Of a DNA stretch of 44,017 nt, positions 1 through 9,816 are shown piece by piece. The notes under the pieces are model-generated. The model ran no database searches. It saw nothing but the letters and a program-made list of their open reading frames with translations, and was not told the origin of the DNA. This DNA is from Nitrospirota bacterium. GTDB taxonomy: Bacteria; Nitrospirota; Nitrospiria; Nitrospirales; Nitrospiraceae. Location of the stretch: positions 1 to 44,017 of the forward strand of contig VBOJ01000017.1 of the NCBI GenBank assembly GCA_005877775.1, read 5' to 3'. How positions within the stretch are numbered: position 1 is the stretch's first letter; every line of letters begins with the position of its first letter. Position numbers and translations under genes: made by a program.

Positions 1-1269
<1,269 letters not shown>

Positions 1270-1276
1270 CTACCAA

Positions 1277-1307
1277 ATAAAAAAGCCGCACCACGTAAGG
1301 CTGCGGC
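1277..1307 (-). terminator. Rho-independent terminator of the thiC TPP riboswitch
   Basis: On the minus strand the stem GCCGCA / TGCGGC is followed by TTTTTTATTT. It lies between the TPP aptamer and the thiC start and is the expected expression platform: TPP binding should favour termination before thiC. The thiC Shine-Dalgarno lies downstream of the T-tract and is not part of the stem, so control is probably transcriptional. Confidence 0.8.
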
Positions 1308-1311
1308 CCGA

Positions 1312-1415
1312 GTCGTCTTCGCTGACGACCTCTGTTCCCGCTTCCCTACGCTGGCATTATCCAGGTCAGGTTCCGAGGGTTGTCCGGTCTGTCGGACTCT
1401 CAGCCTTTTGGGAGA
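1312..1415 (-). promoter_or_regulatory. TPP riboswitch (THI element) upstream of thiC
   Basis: Read on the minus strand, the conserved TPP aptamer blocks are present in order: CTGAGAG, then ACCTGACCTGGATAATGCCA followed by GCGTAGGGA. P1 can form between GTCTCCC and GGGAAGC, so the aptamer spans about 1340-1415. Between it and the terminator is a further perfect hairpin, GTCGTC / GACGAC (1312-1329), which may take part in switching. Position directly upstream of thiC agrees with the known role of this riboswitch class in thiamine feedback. Confidence 0.93.
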
Positions 1416-1421
1416 CGTCAA

Positions 1422-1492
1422 ACGTTAATCGTTCAACGTTAACCGCCGAAGAGTGTCCGTCGCGATTAACGGTTCACGGTTAACGAATAACG
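1422..1492. repeat. Inverted short-word array (gttaac / gttaatc type)
   Basis: The left arm has words cgttaatc, gttcaac, gttaacc. The right arm, about 20 bases further on, has the complementary words gattaac, ggttcac, ggttaac, gaataacg. The two arms could fold on each other. It lies in the thiC transcript leader, between the inferred promoter and the TPP aptamer. It belongs to the locus-specific word arrays described in the findings. Confidence 0.7.
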
Positions 1493-1521
1493 CCACCTGG
1501 CTCCCCTAGCTATGCGTGGTG

Positions 1522-1551
1522 ATCGTATACCTAGATTTTCCACGTTGTCAA
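1522..1551 (-). promoter_or_regulatory. Putative promoter of thiC
   Basis: On the minus strand TTGACA is followed after 18 bases by TACGAT (TATACG at 16 bases is the alternative -10). It is the only strong sigma-70-like match upstream of the TPP aptamer, about 110 bases from it. Confidence 0.55.
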
Positions 1552-1639
1552 CTGGCATCTCGGGCTCAGTCGCCTGACTGAATGCCACGAACGTGGGTCC
1601 ATCGTTTCGCACGGGGCGTCGGAGTGGGCCATGGGGGCG

Positions 1640-1669
1640 TTGATTGTGCGCGTGGGTCTAGCGTACAAT
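1640..1669 (+). promoter_or_regulatory. Putative promoter of nadA
   Basis: TTGATT, an 18-base spacer and TACAAT, ending 65 bases before the nadA start. Sigma-70-like by inspection. Confidence 0.5.
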
Positions 1670-1734
1670 ATCTGCCCACGACTATTGGTGAAGTCCGGTA
1701 CTACCCGACTTTTTGTCATCAGAGGGATTAAGGA

Positions 1735-2838
1735 GTGAGGTTAGTAGGCTCCGTACAACTTCCGATCACTGACTATCTAGCGCTCTCTCGTGAGGAGCTG
1801 TTTGCGCGCACGGCGATCGCGAAACGGGCCTTGGGTGAGCAGGTCCTGGTGCTAGGCCACAATTATCAACGGGATGAAGTCATTGAACATGCGGATTTCC
1901 GAGGCGACTCGCTCCTGCTCGCCAAGCTGGCGGCCGAGCGATCAGAGCGGCCCTATGTGGTCTTTTGCGGAGTCCACTTCATGGCGGAGACCGCTGACAT
2001 CCTCAGCCGCTCCAACCAAGTCGTCATACTTCCGGACATGGCGGCCGGTTGCTCGATGGCCGATATGGCCGCCATCGAGCAGGTGGACCAGTGTTGGGAA
2101 TCGTTGGCTCGTCTGATCCCGGTGGAAGAAACCGTGACGCCGGTGGTCTATGTCAACTCGGCGGCGGTCCTCAAGGCCTTCTGCGGCGAGCATGGTGGCA
2201 TTACCTGCACGTCGTCGAATGCGCGGGCGGTCATGGAGTGGGCCTGGGGTCGGCGCGAGAAAATCCTGTTTTTCCCTGACGAGCATCTGGGTCGGAACAC
2301 GGCGAACAAGATGGGGGTGCCTCGCGAGCAGATGATGGTCTGGGATCCATTCCTGCCGAACGGCGGGAATCCGGTCGAGGCGATTCGGAAGGCGCGGCTC
2401 ATTTTGTGGAAAGGTCATTGCAGCGTGCATCAGATGTTCCAGCCAGCACACGTGGACTACTTCAAGAAGCAAGATCCCGACATCAAAGTGATCGTGCATC
2501 CGGAGTGTCACGAGGACGTCGTCAATAAGGCCGACCTGGTCGGTTCGACCGAATTTATCATCAGGACGGTGAGTGCGGCTCCGGCCGGCACCGTCTGGGC
2601 CGTGGGGACGGAGCTCAACTTGGTCAATCGTCTCAAGCGGGAGCAGCCTGACAAGCGAGTGTTTTTCCTTTCTTCCACTGTCTGCCAATGTGCCACCATG
2701 TTCCGCATTGATGCCCCCCACCTCTGTTGGGCGATGGAAAACTTGGCCGAAGGACACGTCGTGAACCACATTGTCGTGCCCGACGATGACAAGGCCTGGG
2801 CCAAGATTGCCCTGGATCGCATGATGGCGGTGAGCTAA
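1735..2838 (+). CDS. nadA: Quinolinate synthase NadA
   Basis: Condenses iminoaspartate with dihydroxyacetone phosphate to quinolinate, the first ring intermediate of de novo NAD synthesis, using a [4Fe-4S] cluster. At 367 residues it matches the longer NadA type. Visible family motifs are GHNYQRDEVIEHADFRGDS near the N terminus, FCGVHFMAETA, GCSMADM, CTSSNA, FFPDEHLGRNTA, WKGHCSVH, VHPECHEDV and CQCATM; the cysteines in FCGVHF, GHCSVH and near the C terminus are the likely cluster ligands. The GTG start at 1735 is the first possible codon after an in-frame TAA, with AGAGGGA seven bases upstream. NadD, a later enzyme of the same pathway, is also in this window, in another operon. Confidence 0.95.
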   Translation: MRLVGSVQLPITDYLALSREELFARTAIAKRALGEQVLVLGHNYQRDEVIEHADFRGDSLLLAKLAAERSERPYVVFCGVHFMAETADILSRSNQVVILPDMAAGCSMADMAAIEQVDQCWESLARLIPVEETVTPVVYVNSAAVLKAFCGEHGGITCTSSNARAVMEWAWGRREKILFFPDEHLGRNTANKMGVPREQMMVWDPFLPNGGNPVEAIRKARLILWKGHCSVHQMFQPAHVDYFKKQDPDIKVIVHPECHEDVVNKADLVGSTEFIIRTVSAAPAGTVWAVGTELNLVNRLKREQPDKRVFFLSSTVCQCATMFRIDAPHLCWAMENLAEGHVVNHIVVPDDDKAWAKIALDRMMAVS

Positions 2839-2844
2839 CCGGAT

Positions 2845-2927
2845 AGGTTAAGGTCGAGGTTAAGGTTAAGGCCTTACCGGATACCTGACCTCGTTGCCCT
2901 TAACCTCAGCCTTAGCCTCAACCTTCC
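2845..2927. repeat. Inverted short-word array (aggtta / taacct type) between nadA and ileS
   Basis: The left arm is made of words aggtta, aggtcg, aggtta, aggtta, aggcc. The right arm has the complement: cttaacct, cagcctta, gcctcaacct. The arms are separated by about 23 bases and fill almost the whole 96-base gap. The array begins six bases after the nadA stop and ends eight bases before the ileS ATG, so ileS has no Shine-Dalgarno sequence. Confidence 0.75.
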
Positions 2928-2934
2928 TGATCCT

Positions 2935-5751
2935 ATGGATTACAAGGCGACACTGAATCTGCCCCGCACGGCCTTCCCGATGAAGGCCAACCTGCCGCAG
3001 CGGGAACCGGAGTTGCTGGCCTGGTGGGAGCAGGAACACCTCTACGAGCGCCTCCAGGAAACCAAACGCGACCGCCCGCTCTATGTGCTGCATGACGGCC
3101 CTCCTTATGCGAACGGCCACCTCCACATCGGCCACGCGCTGAACAAGATTTTGAAAGACATCGTCGTCAAATCCAAGACGATGGCCGGCTACCGGGCCCC
3201 ATACGTGCCAGGTTGGGACTGTCACGGGCTGCCGATCGAGCATCAGGTTCTGAAAGAGCTGGGCGACAAGAAGAAGGGCTTGGACACGCTCGCGATCCGC
3301 AAGCTCTGCCGCGAGTATGCCGAGAAATATTTTCGGATTCAGCGGGATGAGTTCAAGCGTCTGGGCGTGCTAGGGGATTGGGAACATCCCTATCTCACCA
3401 TGGACCCGTCGTATGAAGCGACGATCCTGCGAGAGTTCGGGAAGTTCGTGGCAAGGGGCCGCGTGTACAAGGGATTGAAGCCGGTGCTGTGGTGTGCGAC
3501 AGATCAAACCGCGCTAGCAGAAGCCGAGGTGGAGTATGAAGACCACACCTCCCCCTCGATTTATGTGAAGTTTCCTGTCGTGAATCCTCAGGGCAAGTTC
3601 CGCATTGAACAGTCGAAGGGCACACACTTTGTAATTTGGACCACAACCCCGTGGACACTGGTGGCTAACCGAGCAATCAGTGTAAACCCCCATTTCATGT
3701 ACCGCCTGGTCAAAACCCCTGTAGGCGAGTTGATTATCGCACAGGATCTCATTGAGCCCTGCACGAAGGCTTTCGGGTACCAAACGGGAGACTTTGAAGT
3801 CACGAAAGGAGCGTACGCTGGGCTAGAACTCGCGGAACCCAATCCTGTCCTCTGCCGTCATCCTTGGTTGGATCTGACCGTCCCTGTCGTGCTTGGGGAG
3901 CATGTCACTAAGGAGCACGGGACAGGCTGTGTTCACACCGCTCCCGGTCATGGGCAGGAGGACTATGAGGTAGGCCAGCGGTATGGGTTGGAGGTTTACG
4001 CTCCCGTGGACTCGCAAGGACGGTTTGTTAAGGAAGTAGAGCACTTTGGCGGTCAGAAGGTCTTCGAAGCGAACGCTGAGATCATCAAACTCCTCAATAG
4101 TCGAGGGATGTTGGTCAAAGAAGAGGCAATTACGCATTCCTATCCACACTGCTGGCGGTGCAAGAACCCGGTGATTTTCCGGGCCACCGAACAGTGGTTC
4201 GTCTCGATGGACGAGAAAGGCTTGCGCAAGCAGGCGCTCGAGGAAATCGACCGAGTAAAGTGGATCCCTGCCAGAGGTCGTGATCGGATCTATGGGATGA
4301 TCGAGAACCGGCCAGATTGGTGTCTGTCGCGGCAACGTGTGTGGGGTGTTCCGATTCCTGCCTTCAGCTGCACGGCATGTCGTACGGTGCTGGCCGATCC
4401 CAAGCTCATCAGCCATATCGCGGATCTGCTCGCCAAGCAGAGCTCGGATGTCTGGTTTCAGAGATCTGCAGACGAACTGATGCCGGCCGGAACAATTTGT
4501 CAGAAATGCGGCGGGAAGGCCTTTGAAAAAGAGCGGGACATCCTGGACGTCTGGTTCGAATCCGGTGTGAGTCATGCTGCGGTCCTTAAGCCTCGGGGGC
4601 CAGGCTGGTGGCCAGCCGACCTGTATTTGGAAGGGTCGGACCAGCATCGTGGCTGGTTCCACAGCGCGCTCTTGGCCTCCGTCACCACTGATGAAAAAGC
4701 TCCATACAAAGCGGTGCTGACTCACGGGTTTGTCGTGGATGGGTCGGGCAAGAAAATGTCCAAGTCAGCCGGCAATGTCGTGGCACCGCAAGATGTCATT
4801 AAGCAGTTGGGAGCTGAAATCTTGCGTTGGTGGGTTGCCGCGCAGGATTACCAAGAGGATCTGCGAATCTCTCAAGAAATCCTGAATCAGCTTGTGGAGC
4901 AGTACCGGAAAATCCGCAACACCTGCCGCTTCCTGTTGAGCAATCTCTATGACTTTGATCCGGCTTCCCACCGCGTGCCCTTTGAGCGCTTGCCGGAGCT
5001 GGACCGTTGGGCCCTCATGAGGCTTCATCACGTCGTCACCAGGATTCGTCATGCCTACGAAGCATTCGACTTCCGCCAGATTGTGCACGAGATGGACTAC
5101 TTCTGTGCGGTGGACATGAGCGCGATCTATCTGGACATTTTGAAAGATCGCCTCTATACGTTTCGTAATGATTCTCCTTTGCGCCGAAGCTCGCAAACCG
5201 TGCTGTTCGACGTGCTGGTCGCGCTCACAAAACTCATGGCGCCGATTCTAAGCTTTACGGCTGAGGAAATCTGGCGGATGCTGCCGGACGGCGTGCGGAG
5301 GAGTTCGGAGACGCCTAGCGTGCATTTGGCTTCAGTTCCAGAGCCCGATCAAAAATGGGCGGACGCACAACTGGCTCCGCGTTGGGAACGGTTGTTGTCG
5401 GTGCGAACCGTCGTGCAAGGTGCCCTGGAGATGCAACGGCATGAGAAAGTCATCGGCTCGTCGCTGGAAGCCAAAGTCATGCTCCAAGCGGAGCCGAAGA
5501 TATTTGACCTCCTTAAACAATATGAGGCCGACCTGCCCTCTCTGTTCATCGTTTCCCAAGTTACCTTGAAGCAGGTGACCAATTTACCCACGAAGGGCCA
5601 CCTCTTGTCAGATCCTTCATTCGGAATTGGGGTCGATGTCGCCAAAGCGGAGGGCCTGAAGTGCGAGCGGTGCTGGAACTATCGGCGGGCGGTCGGAACG
5701 TTCCCGGAGCATCCGACCCTGTGCGACCGGTGCATCGAGGCAATCCGGTGA
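2935..5751 (+). CDS. ileS: Isoleucyl-tRNA synthetase IleS
   Basis: Charges tRNA-Ile with isoleucine in the cytoplasm. A complete 938-residue class I synthetase: HIGH at residues 64-67 ([11 protein letters not shown]), the CP1 editing domain with [13 protein letters not shown] near residue 606 ([12 protein letters not shown]), an anticodon-binding domain, and a C-terminal zinc finger with CERCWNYR and CDRC. The C-terminal zinc finger indicates the common bacterial type. The ATG at 2935 gives the normal N terminus (a NLPxTxFPMKxxL motif), but the bases before it come from the word array and contain no Shine-Dalgarno. Its TGA overlaps the lspA ATG by one base, so the two are translationally coupled, a pairing common in bacteria. 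Confidence 0.97.
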   Translation: MDYKATLNLPRTAFPMKANLPQREPELLAWWEQEHLYERLQETKRDRPLYVLHDGPPYANGHLHIGHALNKILKDIVVKSKTMAGYRAPYVPGWDCHGLPIEHQVLKELGDKKKGLDTLAIRKLCREYAEKYFRIQRDEFKRLGVLGDWEHPYLTMDPSYEATILREFGKFVARGRVYKGLKPVLWCATDQTALAEAEVEYEDHTSPSIYVKFPVVNPQGKFRIEQSKGTHFVIWTTTPWTLVANRAISVNPHFMYRLVKTPVGELIIAQDLIEPCTKAFGYQTGDFEVTKGAYAGLELAEPNPVLCRHPWLDLTVPVVLGEHVTKEHGTGCVHTAPGHGQEDYEVGQRYGLEVYAPVDSQGRFVKEVEHFGGQKVFEANAEIIKLLNSRGMLVKEEAITHSYPHCWRCKNPVIFRATEQWFVSMDEKGLRKQALEEIDRVKWIPARGRDRIYGMIENRPDWCLSRQRVWGVPIPAFSCTACRTVLADPKLISHIADLLAKQSSDVWFQRSADELMPAGTICQKCGGKAFEKERDILDVWFESGVSHAAVLKPRGPGWWPADLYLEGSDQHRGWFHSALLASVTTDEKAPYKAVLTHGFVVDGSGKKMSKSAGNVVAPQDVIKQLGAEILRWWVAAQDYQEDLRISQEILNQLVEQYRKIRNTCRFLLSNLYDFDPASHRVPFERLPELDRWALMRLHHVVTRIRHAYEAFDFRQIVHEMDYFCAVDMSAIYLDILKDRLYTFRNDSPLRRSSQTVLFDVLVALTKLMAPILSFTAEEIWRMLPDGVRRSSETPSVHLASVPEPDQKWADAQLAPRWERLLSVRTVVQGALEMQRHEKVIGSSLEAKVMLQAEPKIFDLLKQYEADLPSLFIVSQVTLKQVTNLPTKGHLLSDPSFGIGVDVAKAEGLKCERCWNYRRAVGTFPEHPTLCDRCIEAIR

Positions 5752-6266
5752 TGCCCGGGGCGACGCGGTATGCGTTCTTGGCTCTGGTGAGCGCCGCCAC
5801 AATTCTCTTGGACCAAGCGACGAAGCTCCAGATCATGCAGACCATGCGCCTGCATGAGTCCATTCCCGTCATCCCGAATTTCTTCAGCATCACGTACATC
5901 AGAAATCCTGGGGCGGCTTTCGGAATTCTGGCCTCCAGCAGTAATGGGTTCAGATTGCTGTTTTTTGGGTTCGCCTCGCTGTTTGCGTTGGTACTCCTCG
6001 GAACCATTTTTTTCCGCCTGCGCCACGATGACTGGGTTGGACAACTCAGCATCGCGGGGATCTTCGGGGGAGCGATCGGTAACCTGCTGGACCGGGTACG
6101 TTTTGGGGAAGTCATCGACTTCCTGGACTTCTACATCGATGCCTATCACTGGCCCGCCTTCAATGTGGCCGATGCCGCCATCAGCGTTGGCGTCTGCTTT
6201 CTGATCGCGCACTTCATGTTTGAGAAGCAAAAAGAAGCGGGTCCTGTCACCAGCTCGCCACCCTAG
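5751..6266 (+). CDS. lspA: Lipoprotein signal peptidase LspA
   Basis: Inner-membrane aspartyl protease that removes the signal peptide of lipoproteins after lipidation. With ATG at 5751 (overlapping the ileS stop) it has 171 residues; the longer ORF in the track reads back into ileS. Family motifs: DQATK in the first membrane segment region, NPGAAFGI, GGAIGNLLDRVRFGEVIDFLDF and FNVADAAIS; the aspartates in the last two blocks are the catalytic pair. Four hydrophobic segments. Likely substrates in this window are the lipoproteins at 7461 and 40766. Confidence 0.95.
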   Translation: MPGATRYAFLALVSAATILLDQATKLQIMQTMRLHESIPVIPNFFSITYIRNPGAAFGILASSSNGFRLLFFGFASLFALVLLGTIFFRLRHDDWVGQLSIAGIFGGAIGNLLDRVRFGEVIDFLDFYIDAYHWPAFNVADAAISVGVCFLIAHFMFEKQKEAGPVTSSPP

Positions 6267-6314
6267 GAGCACACCCGGCTCGTGGCCCCCTCACGTGGAT
6301 ACCTGCCTATAGGT

Positions 6315-7205
6315 TCATCGGATGGCCCACAGCACCGCGAGACCGATCACAATGCGGTAATAGGCGAAGACCCGCAAGGTATGCCGTTGGACAAATGTCA
6401 GAAATGCGGCGATGACGGCCCAGGCAACTATGAAGGACACCAGCAGTCCCAGGGCCAGCCACACAAGATCCTCAGTCGTCAGGAGTGCGCTGGACTTCAG
6501 AAATTTGTACGTAGTCGCCGCTATCATCGTGGGCAAGGCGAGAAGAAACGAATATTCCGTGGCCCTCTCGCGATCCATGCCGGCAAGCAGCCCGCCCACA
6601 ATCGTTGCCCCCGACCGCGATATTCCTGGAATAAGCGAGACACATTGGGCGAGCCCGACCCAGAGGGCGGTCGTCACGCCGATCTGCTCCAGCTGTGTGA
6701 TACGAACACGGCTTCGCCTGGCTTCGACTCCCAGAATGATCAGCCCGCCGATGATCAACGAGGCTGCAACGGTGCGGGGATTAAATAGGTGGGTTTCGAT
6801 CCAGCCGTGTGCAAAATACCCAATGATGCCGGCCGGGACAAACGCGACGCCAAGCCCAACGAGAAACCACAGATTGCGCTGCCTGTCGGCCGAATGTTGG
6901 AGGAGCGAGCGCCATCCTTGTCTCCCGCCGCTCATTTTGCGATGTGCCCTGATCAGGGCTCGAAGGGCGGCCTGTTCCTGTGCGGCCTTCATCAGGAAGG
7001 AAGCGAGTTTGTCGCGTTCGTACGCAATGACTGCCAGGATAGCACCAAGCTGAATGGAGATCTCGACGGTGCCTGCCACGGCTCCCGTAAAGCCAAGCGC
7101 GTGGCCAACCAGAATCAGGTGTCCGGTGGAGGAGACCGGCAGAAATTCGGTCAGCCCCTCTACCACACCAAGCAAGACCGCCAGTTCGCGACCCCATTCC
7201 TTCAT
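6315..7205 (-). CDS. uppP: Undecaprenyl-diphosphatase UppP (BacA)
   Basis: Membrane phosphatase that recycles undecaprenyl pyrophosphate, the lipid carrier for peptidoglycan and other envelope polymers. The conserved EGLTEFLPVSSTGHL and PGISRSGATI blocks are present, with seven to eight hydrophobic segments. The ORF opens at 7343, but the family's usual N terminus matches MKEWGREL at 7205; MFSSEAST at 7232 is the other candidate. Neither has a strong Shine-Dalgarno. A long basic cytoplasmic loop (about residues 75-110) looks larger than usual. Convergent with lspA. Confidence 0.93.
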   Translation of the reverse strand: MKEWGRELAVLLGVVEGLTEFLPVSSTGHLILVGHALGFTGAVAGTVEISIQLGAILAVIAYERDKLASFLMKAAQEQAALRALIRAHRKMSGGRQGWRSLLQHSADRQRNLWFLVGLGVAFVPAGIIGYFAHGWIETHLFNPRTVAASLIIGGLIILGVEARRSRVRITQLEQIGVTTALWVGLAQCVSLIPGISRSGATIVGGLLAGMDRERATEYSFLLALPTMIAATTYKFLKSSALLTTEDLVWLALGLLVSFIVAWAVIAAFLTFVQRHTLRVFAYYRIVIGLAVLWAIR

Positions 7206-7336
7206 GGACGTGCTGGCTTCAGAGGAAAACATCCGCTCGATGTCCAGAAAGCAGGCGGGATGATCACAGACTCCGACCGCCGAGTCAAGTGAGGCAGATA
7301 TTCTGCGCTGATCATCCTGTCGACGGTTTAAAACTG

Positions 7337-7365
7337 TTGACAAAGCGGGACCAATGGACTAGAGA
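7337..7365 (+). promoter_or_regulatory. Putative promoter of the HHH lipoprotein gene
   Basis: A perfect TTGACA, a 17-base spacer and TAGAGA, in the divergent region between uppP and the lipoprotein gene, with a leader of about 90 bases. Confidence 0.5.
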
Positions 7366-7460
7366 AGGAAGACGCGTGCCAGCGAGGGCCTTCACGGGCT
7401 GGCGCGATTCCTAAGACAACCAATTGTGAGACGAAAGAGATCGAAGAGGGGGAGGCTTGC

Positions 7461-8228
7461 ATGAGGCTGTCTGTCGTTATGGGAGTCGTCCTGGTGGTGG
7501 CGATGATGGCTGGCGGATGTGTCAGCACGAGCAAATATACCGAGGCTGTCGCAGAGGCTGAAGCAGCGAAGACCGACCTGGAAACCACGCGGGCGCGCAA
7601 GAATGCCTTGGAGCAACAGGTGAAGACCCTGAAGGATTTGAATTTGAAGCTGGCCAGCGAGGCCCAATCGGCCAAGGATGAGTTGCAGCGTATTGAGTAC
7701 GGCCGTGACAAGGAGCGGGCGAGTATCGAAGGACGGACGAAAGAGCTGGAGCAGAAGATTAAAGACCTGACCGCTCAACACAGGTCCTTGCGGAATGACT
7801 ATGAGGAGGTCAAACGACACAATGAGACGCTCAAATCTCTGGTCAGTCGGTACCAAAAGGAATTGAAGGACCAGCGCGTGGTGGCGCCGCCCTCGCCGCG
7901 CCCGTCTGCCGTCAGCCCGTCGCCCCCCTCTGCTGGAGGGGTTGCGCCGACCAGCGTGCCGGGGGCCCAGGCGAAACTTCCGTCCGACCGGGACTCTGGC
8001 GTGCCGCCGATGCCAGCGCCGCCTCCTCCGAAGTCCAGCCTTGCTCAGCTGAACGTCAATACCGCCTCGGCGAACGATATGGTGCTGTTTCTTGGACTCA
8101 CGAAAGAGGCAGCGGACCGGGTGGTGGCCAATCGCCCGTACAGAATCAAAGGGGAGTTGGTCGCCAAGAACGCCTTGCCCAAAGAGACCTTCGACCTGAT
8201 CAAGGACAAGATTACCGTCGCCCCCTAA
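7461..8228 (+). CDS. Lipoprotein with coiled coil, proline-rich linker and C-terminal helix-hairpin-helix
   Basis: 255 residues. The N terminus is a signal peptide with lipobox MAGGC (Cys 20), so the protein is probably lipid-anchored outside the inner membrane. Residues 25-140 are charged and heptad-like, an evident coiled coil. A Pro/Ser/Ala-rich linker follows (about 145-190). The tail reads LNVNTASANDMVLFLGLT and ends with KETFDLIKDKI, which resembles the ComEA-type helix-hairpin-helix (LNxNTAs..el..lpGI). ComEA-type domains bind DNA in competence proteins, but here the glycine-rich hairpin is altered (FLGLTKEAADRVV), so DNA binding is uncertain. A Shine-Dalgarno GGGGAGG precedes the ATG. 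Own promoter and terminator suggest a single-gene unit. Confidence 0.8.
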   Translation: MRLSVVMGVVLVVAMMAGGCVSTSKYTEAVAEAEAAKTDLETTRARKNALEQQVKTLKDLNLKLASEAQSAKDELQRIEYGRDKERASIEGRTKELEQKIKDLTAQHRSLRNDYEEVKRHNETLKSLVSRYQKELKDQRVVAPPSPRPSAVSPSPPSAGGVAPTSVPGAQAKLPSDRDSGVPPMPAPPPPKSSLAQLNVNTASANDMVLFLGLTKEAADRVVANRPYRIKGELVAKNALPKETFDLIKDKITVAP

Positions 8229-8285
8229 CCGGTTTTGCCGGAGAAGGGAGGGCACGGCTCGACTATAATCAGCTATATGAAAAGG

Positions 8286-8325
8286 AAAGGCCATTCGCCT
8301 GGAACGGCGAATGGCCTTTTGCTTT
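8286..8325 (+). terminator. Strong intrinsic terminator after the HHH lipoprotein gene
   Basis: A perfect 14-base stem, AAAGGCCATTCGCC / GGCGAATGGCCTTT, with a six-base loop and TTTTGCTTT. The A-run on the other side could let it work in both directions. Confidence 0.85.
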
Positions 8326-8414
8326 AGGAGAAACCGAGGTGAATATCCGGCAGGCTCCTGGTAGAATGAACCTGGAAATCCGGGCGGGCTATCCTCTGGC
8401 AATCAGGGAGTCGC

Positions 8415-9695
8415 ATGCGTAAGGCAGGCTGGATCGTAAGCGTCTTGGTGGTGGCGCTTGCCATTGCGGGCTATGTGTTTTTCAGTGGCGAACGAAAAGT
8501 CCCCATCCGGTATAAGACCGCGCCTGTCGAACGGGGACCGGTGGTCTCGGTGGTCACTGCGACCGGGACGATCAATCCGGTCGTCTTGGTTCAGGTCGGA
8601 ACTCAGGTGTCAGGGATGATTCAAAGCCTTCACGCCGATTTCAACACGATCGTAAAAGCCGGCGACGTGGTGGCTCGGATCGATCCTGCTCCGTTTCAAG
8701 CTCGACGGGATCAAGCAGCGGCCAATCTTCAAATGGCCAAGGCCAACGTCGCAAGAGCCCGCACCGATCTCGCTCAGAGAAAGCGCGAGCTGGACCGTAC
8801 CCAGTCGCTCATCAAGCAGCAGTTCGTGTCACAGAATGAGCTCGATGTCGCGATCACGGCCCATCAAGGGGCGACGGCACAGCTCGAGTTGGCGGAGTCC
8901 CAGGTCAAGCAGGCTGAGGCAACCCTTAACGCGGCTGAATTGGATCTGAAGTACACCGTGATTAGGTCGCCCGTCAACGGCATCGTTATCGCGCGGAACG
9001 TGGAGGTCGGCCAGACAGTCGCCTCCAGTTTCGCGACCCCCAACTTGTTTCTCGTTGCGCTCGACCTGACAAAGATGCAGGTGGATACGAATGTCAGCGA
9101 GTCCGACATCGGAGGGATCGCGGAGGGCAAGGAGGCCGCCTTTTCCGTTGACGCCTATCCGGGACAACAGTTTCAGGGTCGGATTCGGCAGGTTCGGAAT
9201 GCCCCCATCAGCGTGCAGAATGTAGTGACCTACAATGTTGTGATCGGCGTTGACAACCGCGATTTGCGGCTCAAGCCGGGGATGACGGCCAATGTGGCGA
9301 TCATCGTGGCTCGCAAGGACGACGTGCTGAAAGTACCGAACGCGGCGCTCCGATTCACACCGCCGAAATCAGAGTACGCGATCAGTGGAGCGCCAGGAGC
9401 GAACGTGGCCCAGAGCGACCCAGGCTCGAAAAGCGCTCGCCCACTCCTCACCGGTGGAAATGAGACTGTGCTGTCGAAGACGGTGTGGAAGGTGGGGCTC
9501 TCTGGCGATCCGGAGGCCGTGCCCGTCCAGCCAGGGATCTCGGACGGAAGCGTGACTGAGATCGTGGGTGGCGATCTGAAGGAGGTTGACGCAGTGATCG
9601 TCGGGATTGAGTCGTCAAGGGCGGACCGAAACCCTCAAGCATTGCCACCCGGGTTTGGATCGGGGCAGCGGCGCTCACGCGACCGTGGCCTGTGA
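8415..9695 (+). CDS. macA: MacA-type periplasmic adaptor of an ABC export system
   Basis: 426 residues. One N-terminal membrane anchor (about residues 5-25) is followed by the layout of the HlyD/MacA family: barrel-sandwich half (ATGTINPVVLVQVGTQVSG), a long alpha-helical hairpin (about 95-180), the second lipoyl half (VIRSPVNGIVIARNVEVGQ), a beta-barrel and a membrane-proximal domain. It should bridge the inner-membrane ATPase-permease encoded next to an outer-membrane channel. AGGGAG precedes the ATG. The following ATPase starts about 20 bases later. The exported substrate (macrolide, lipopeptide, other) cannot be told from sequence. Confidence 0.88.
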   Translation: MRKAGWIVSVLVVALAIAGYVFFSGERKVPIRYKTAPVERGPVVSVVTATGTINPVVLVQVGTQVSGMIQSLHADFNTIVKAGDVVARIDPAPFQARRDQAAANLQMAKANVARARTDLAQRKRELDRTQSLIKQQFVSQNELDVAITAHQGATAQLELAESQVKQAEATLNAAELDLKYTVIRSPVNGIVIARNVEVGQTVASSFATPNLFLVALDLTKMQVDTNVSESDIGGIAEGKEAAFSVDAYPGQQFQGRIRQVRNAPISVQNVVTYNVVIGVDNRDLRLKPGMTANVAIIVARKDDVLKVPNAALRFTPPKSEYAISGAPGANVAQSDPGSKSARPLLTGGNETVLSKTVWKVGLSGDPEAVPVQPGISDGSVTEIVGGDLKEVDAVIVGIESSRADRNPQALPPGFGSGQRRSRDRGL

Positions 9696-9703
9696 CAAGC
9701 AAT

Positions 9704-9816
9704 GGTTGATGGCTAATGGCAGAGGGACCAAATCAGAGCATTGATCATCAGCCATCAGCGGTTCGACAGGCTCACCGCCCCGAGCTGGGTCGAGGGGCCG
9801 TCAGCCATCAGCCATT
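9704..9816. repeat. Inverted short-word array (gccatcagc type) plus ttcgac/gtcga palindrome, overlapping the ATPase start
   Basis: The left arm has gttgatggctaatggc. Right arms are gatcatcagccatcagc and gtcagccatcagcc. Between them is an imperfect palindrome built around ggttcgacaggctca and gagctgggtcgagg. The start codon of the following ABC ATPase lies inside the left arm, so about 35 codons of the ORF are repeat sequence. Confidence 0.7.

Noticed and set aside
3540-4130. Slightly more A/T-rich stretch in the ileS editing domain
   Set aside because: The difference is small by eye and the protein is intact; I cannot support recombination without a computed profile.
8277-8330. ATG-to-TAG mini-ORF of 16 codons over the terminator
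   Set aside because: It is the terminator stem itself; no ribosome-binding site.
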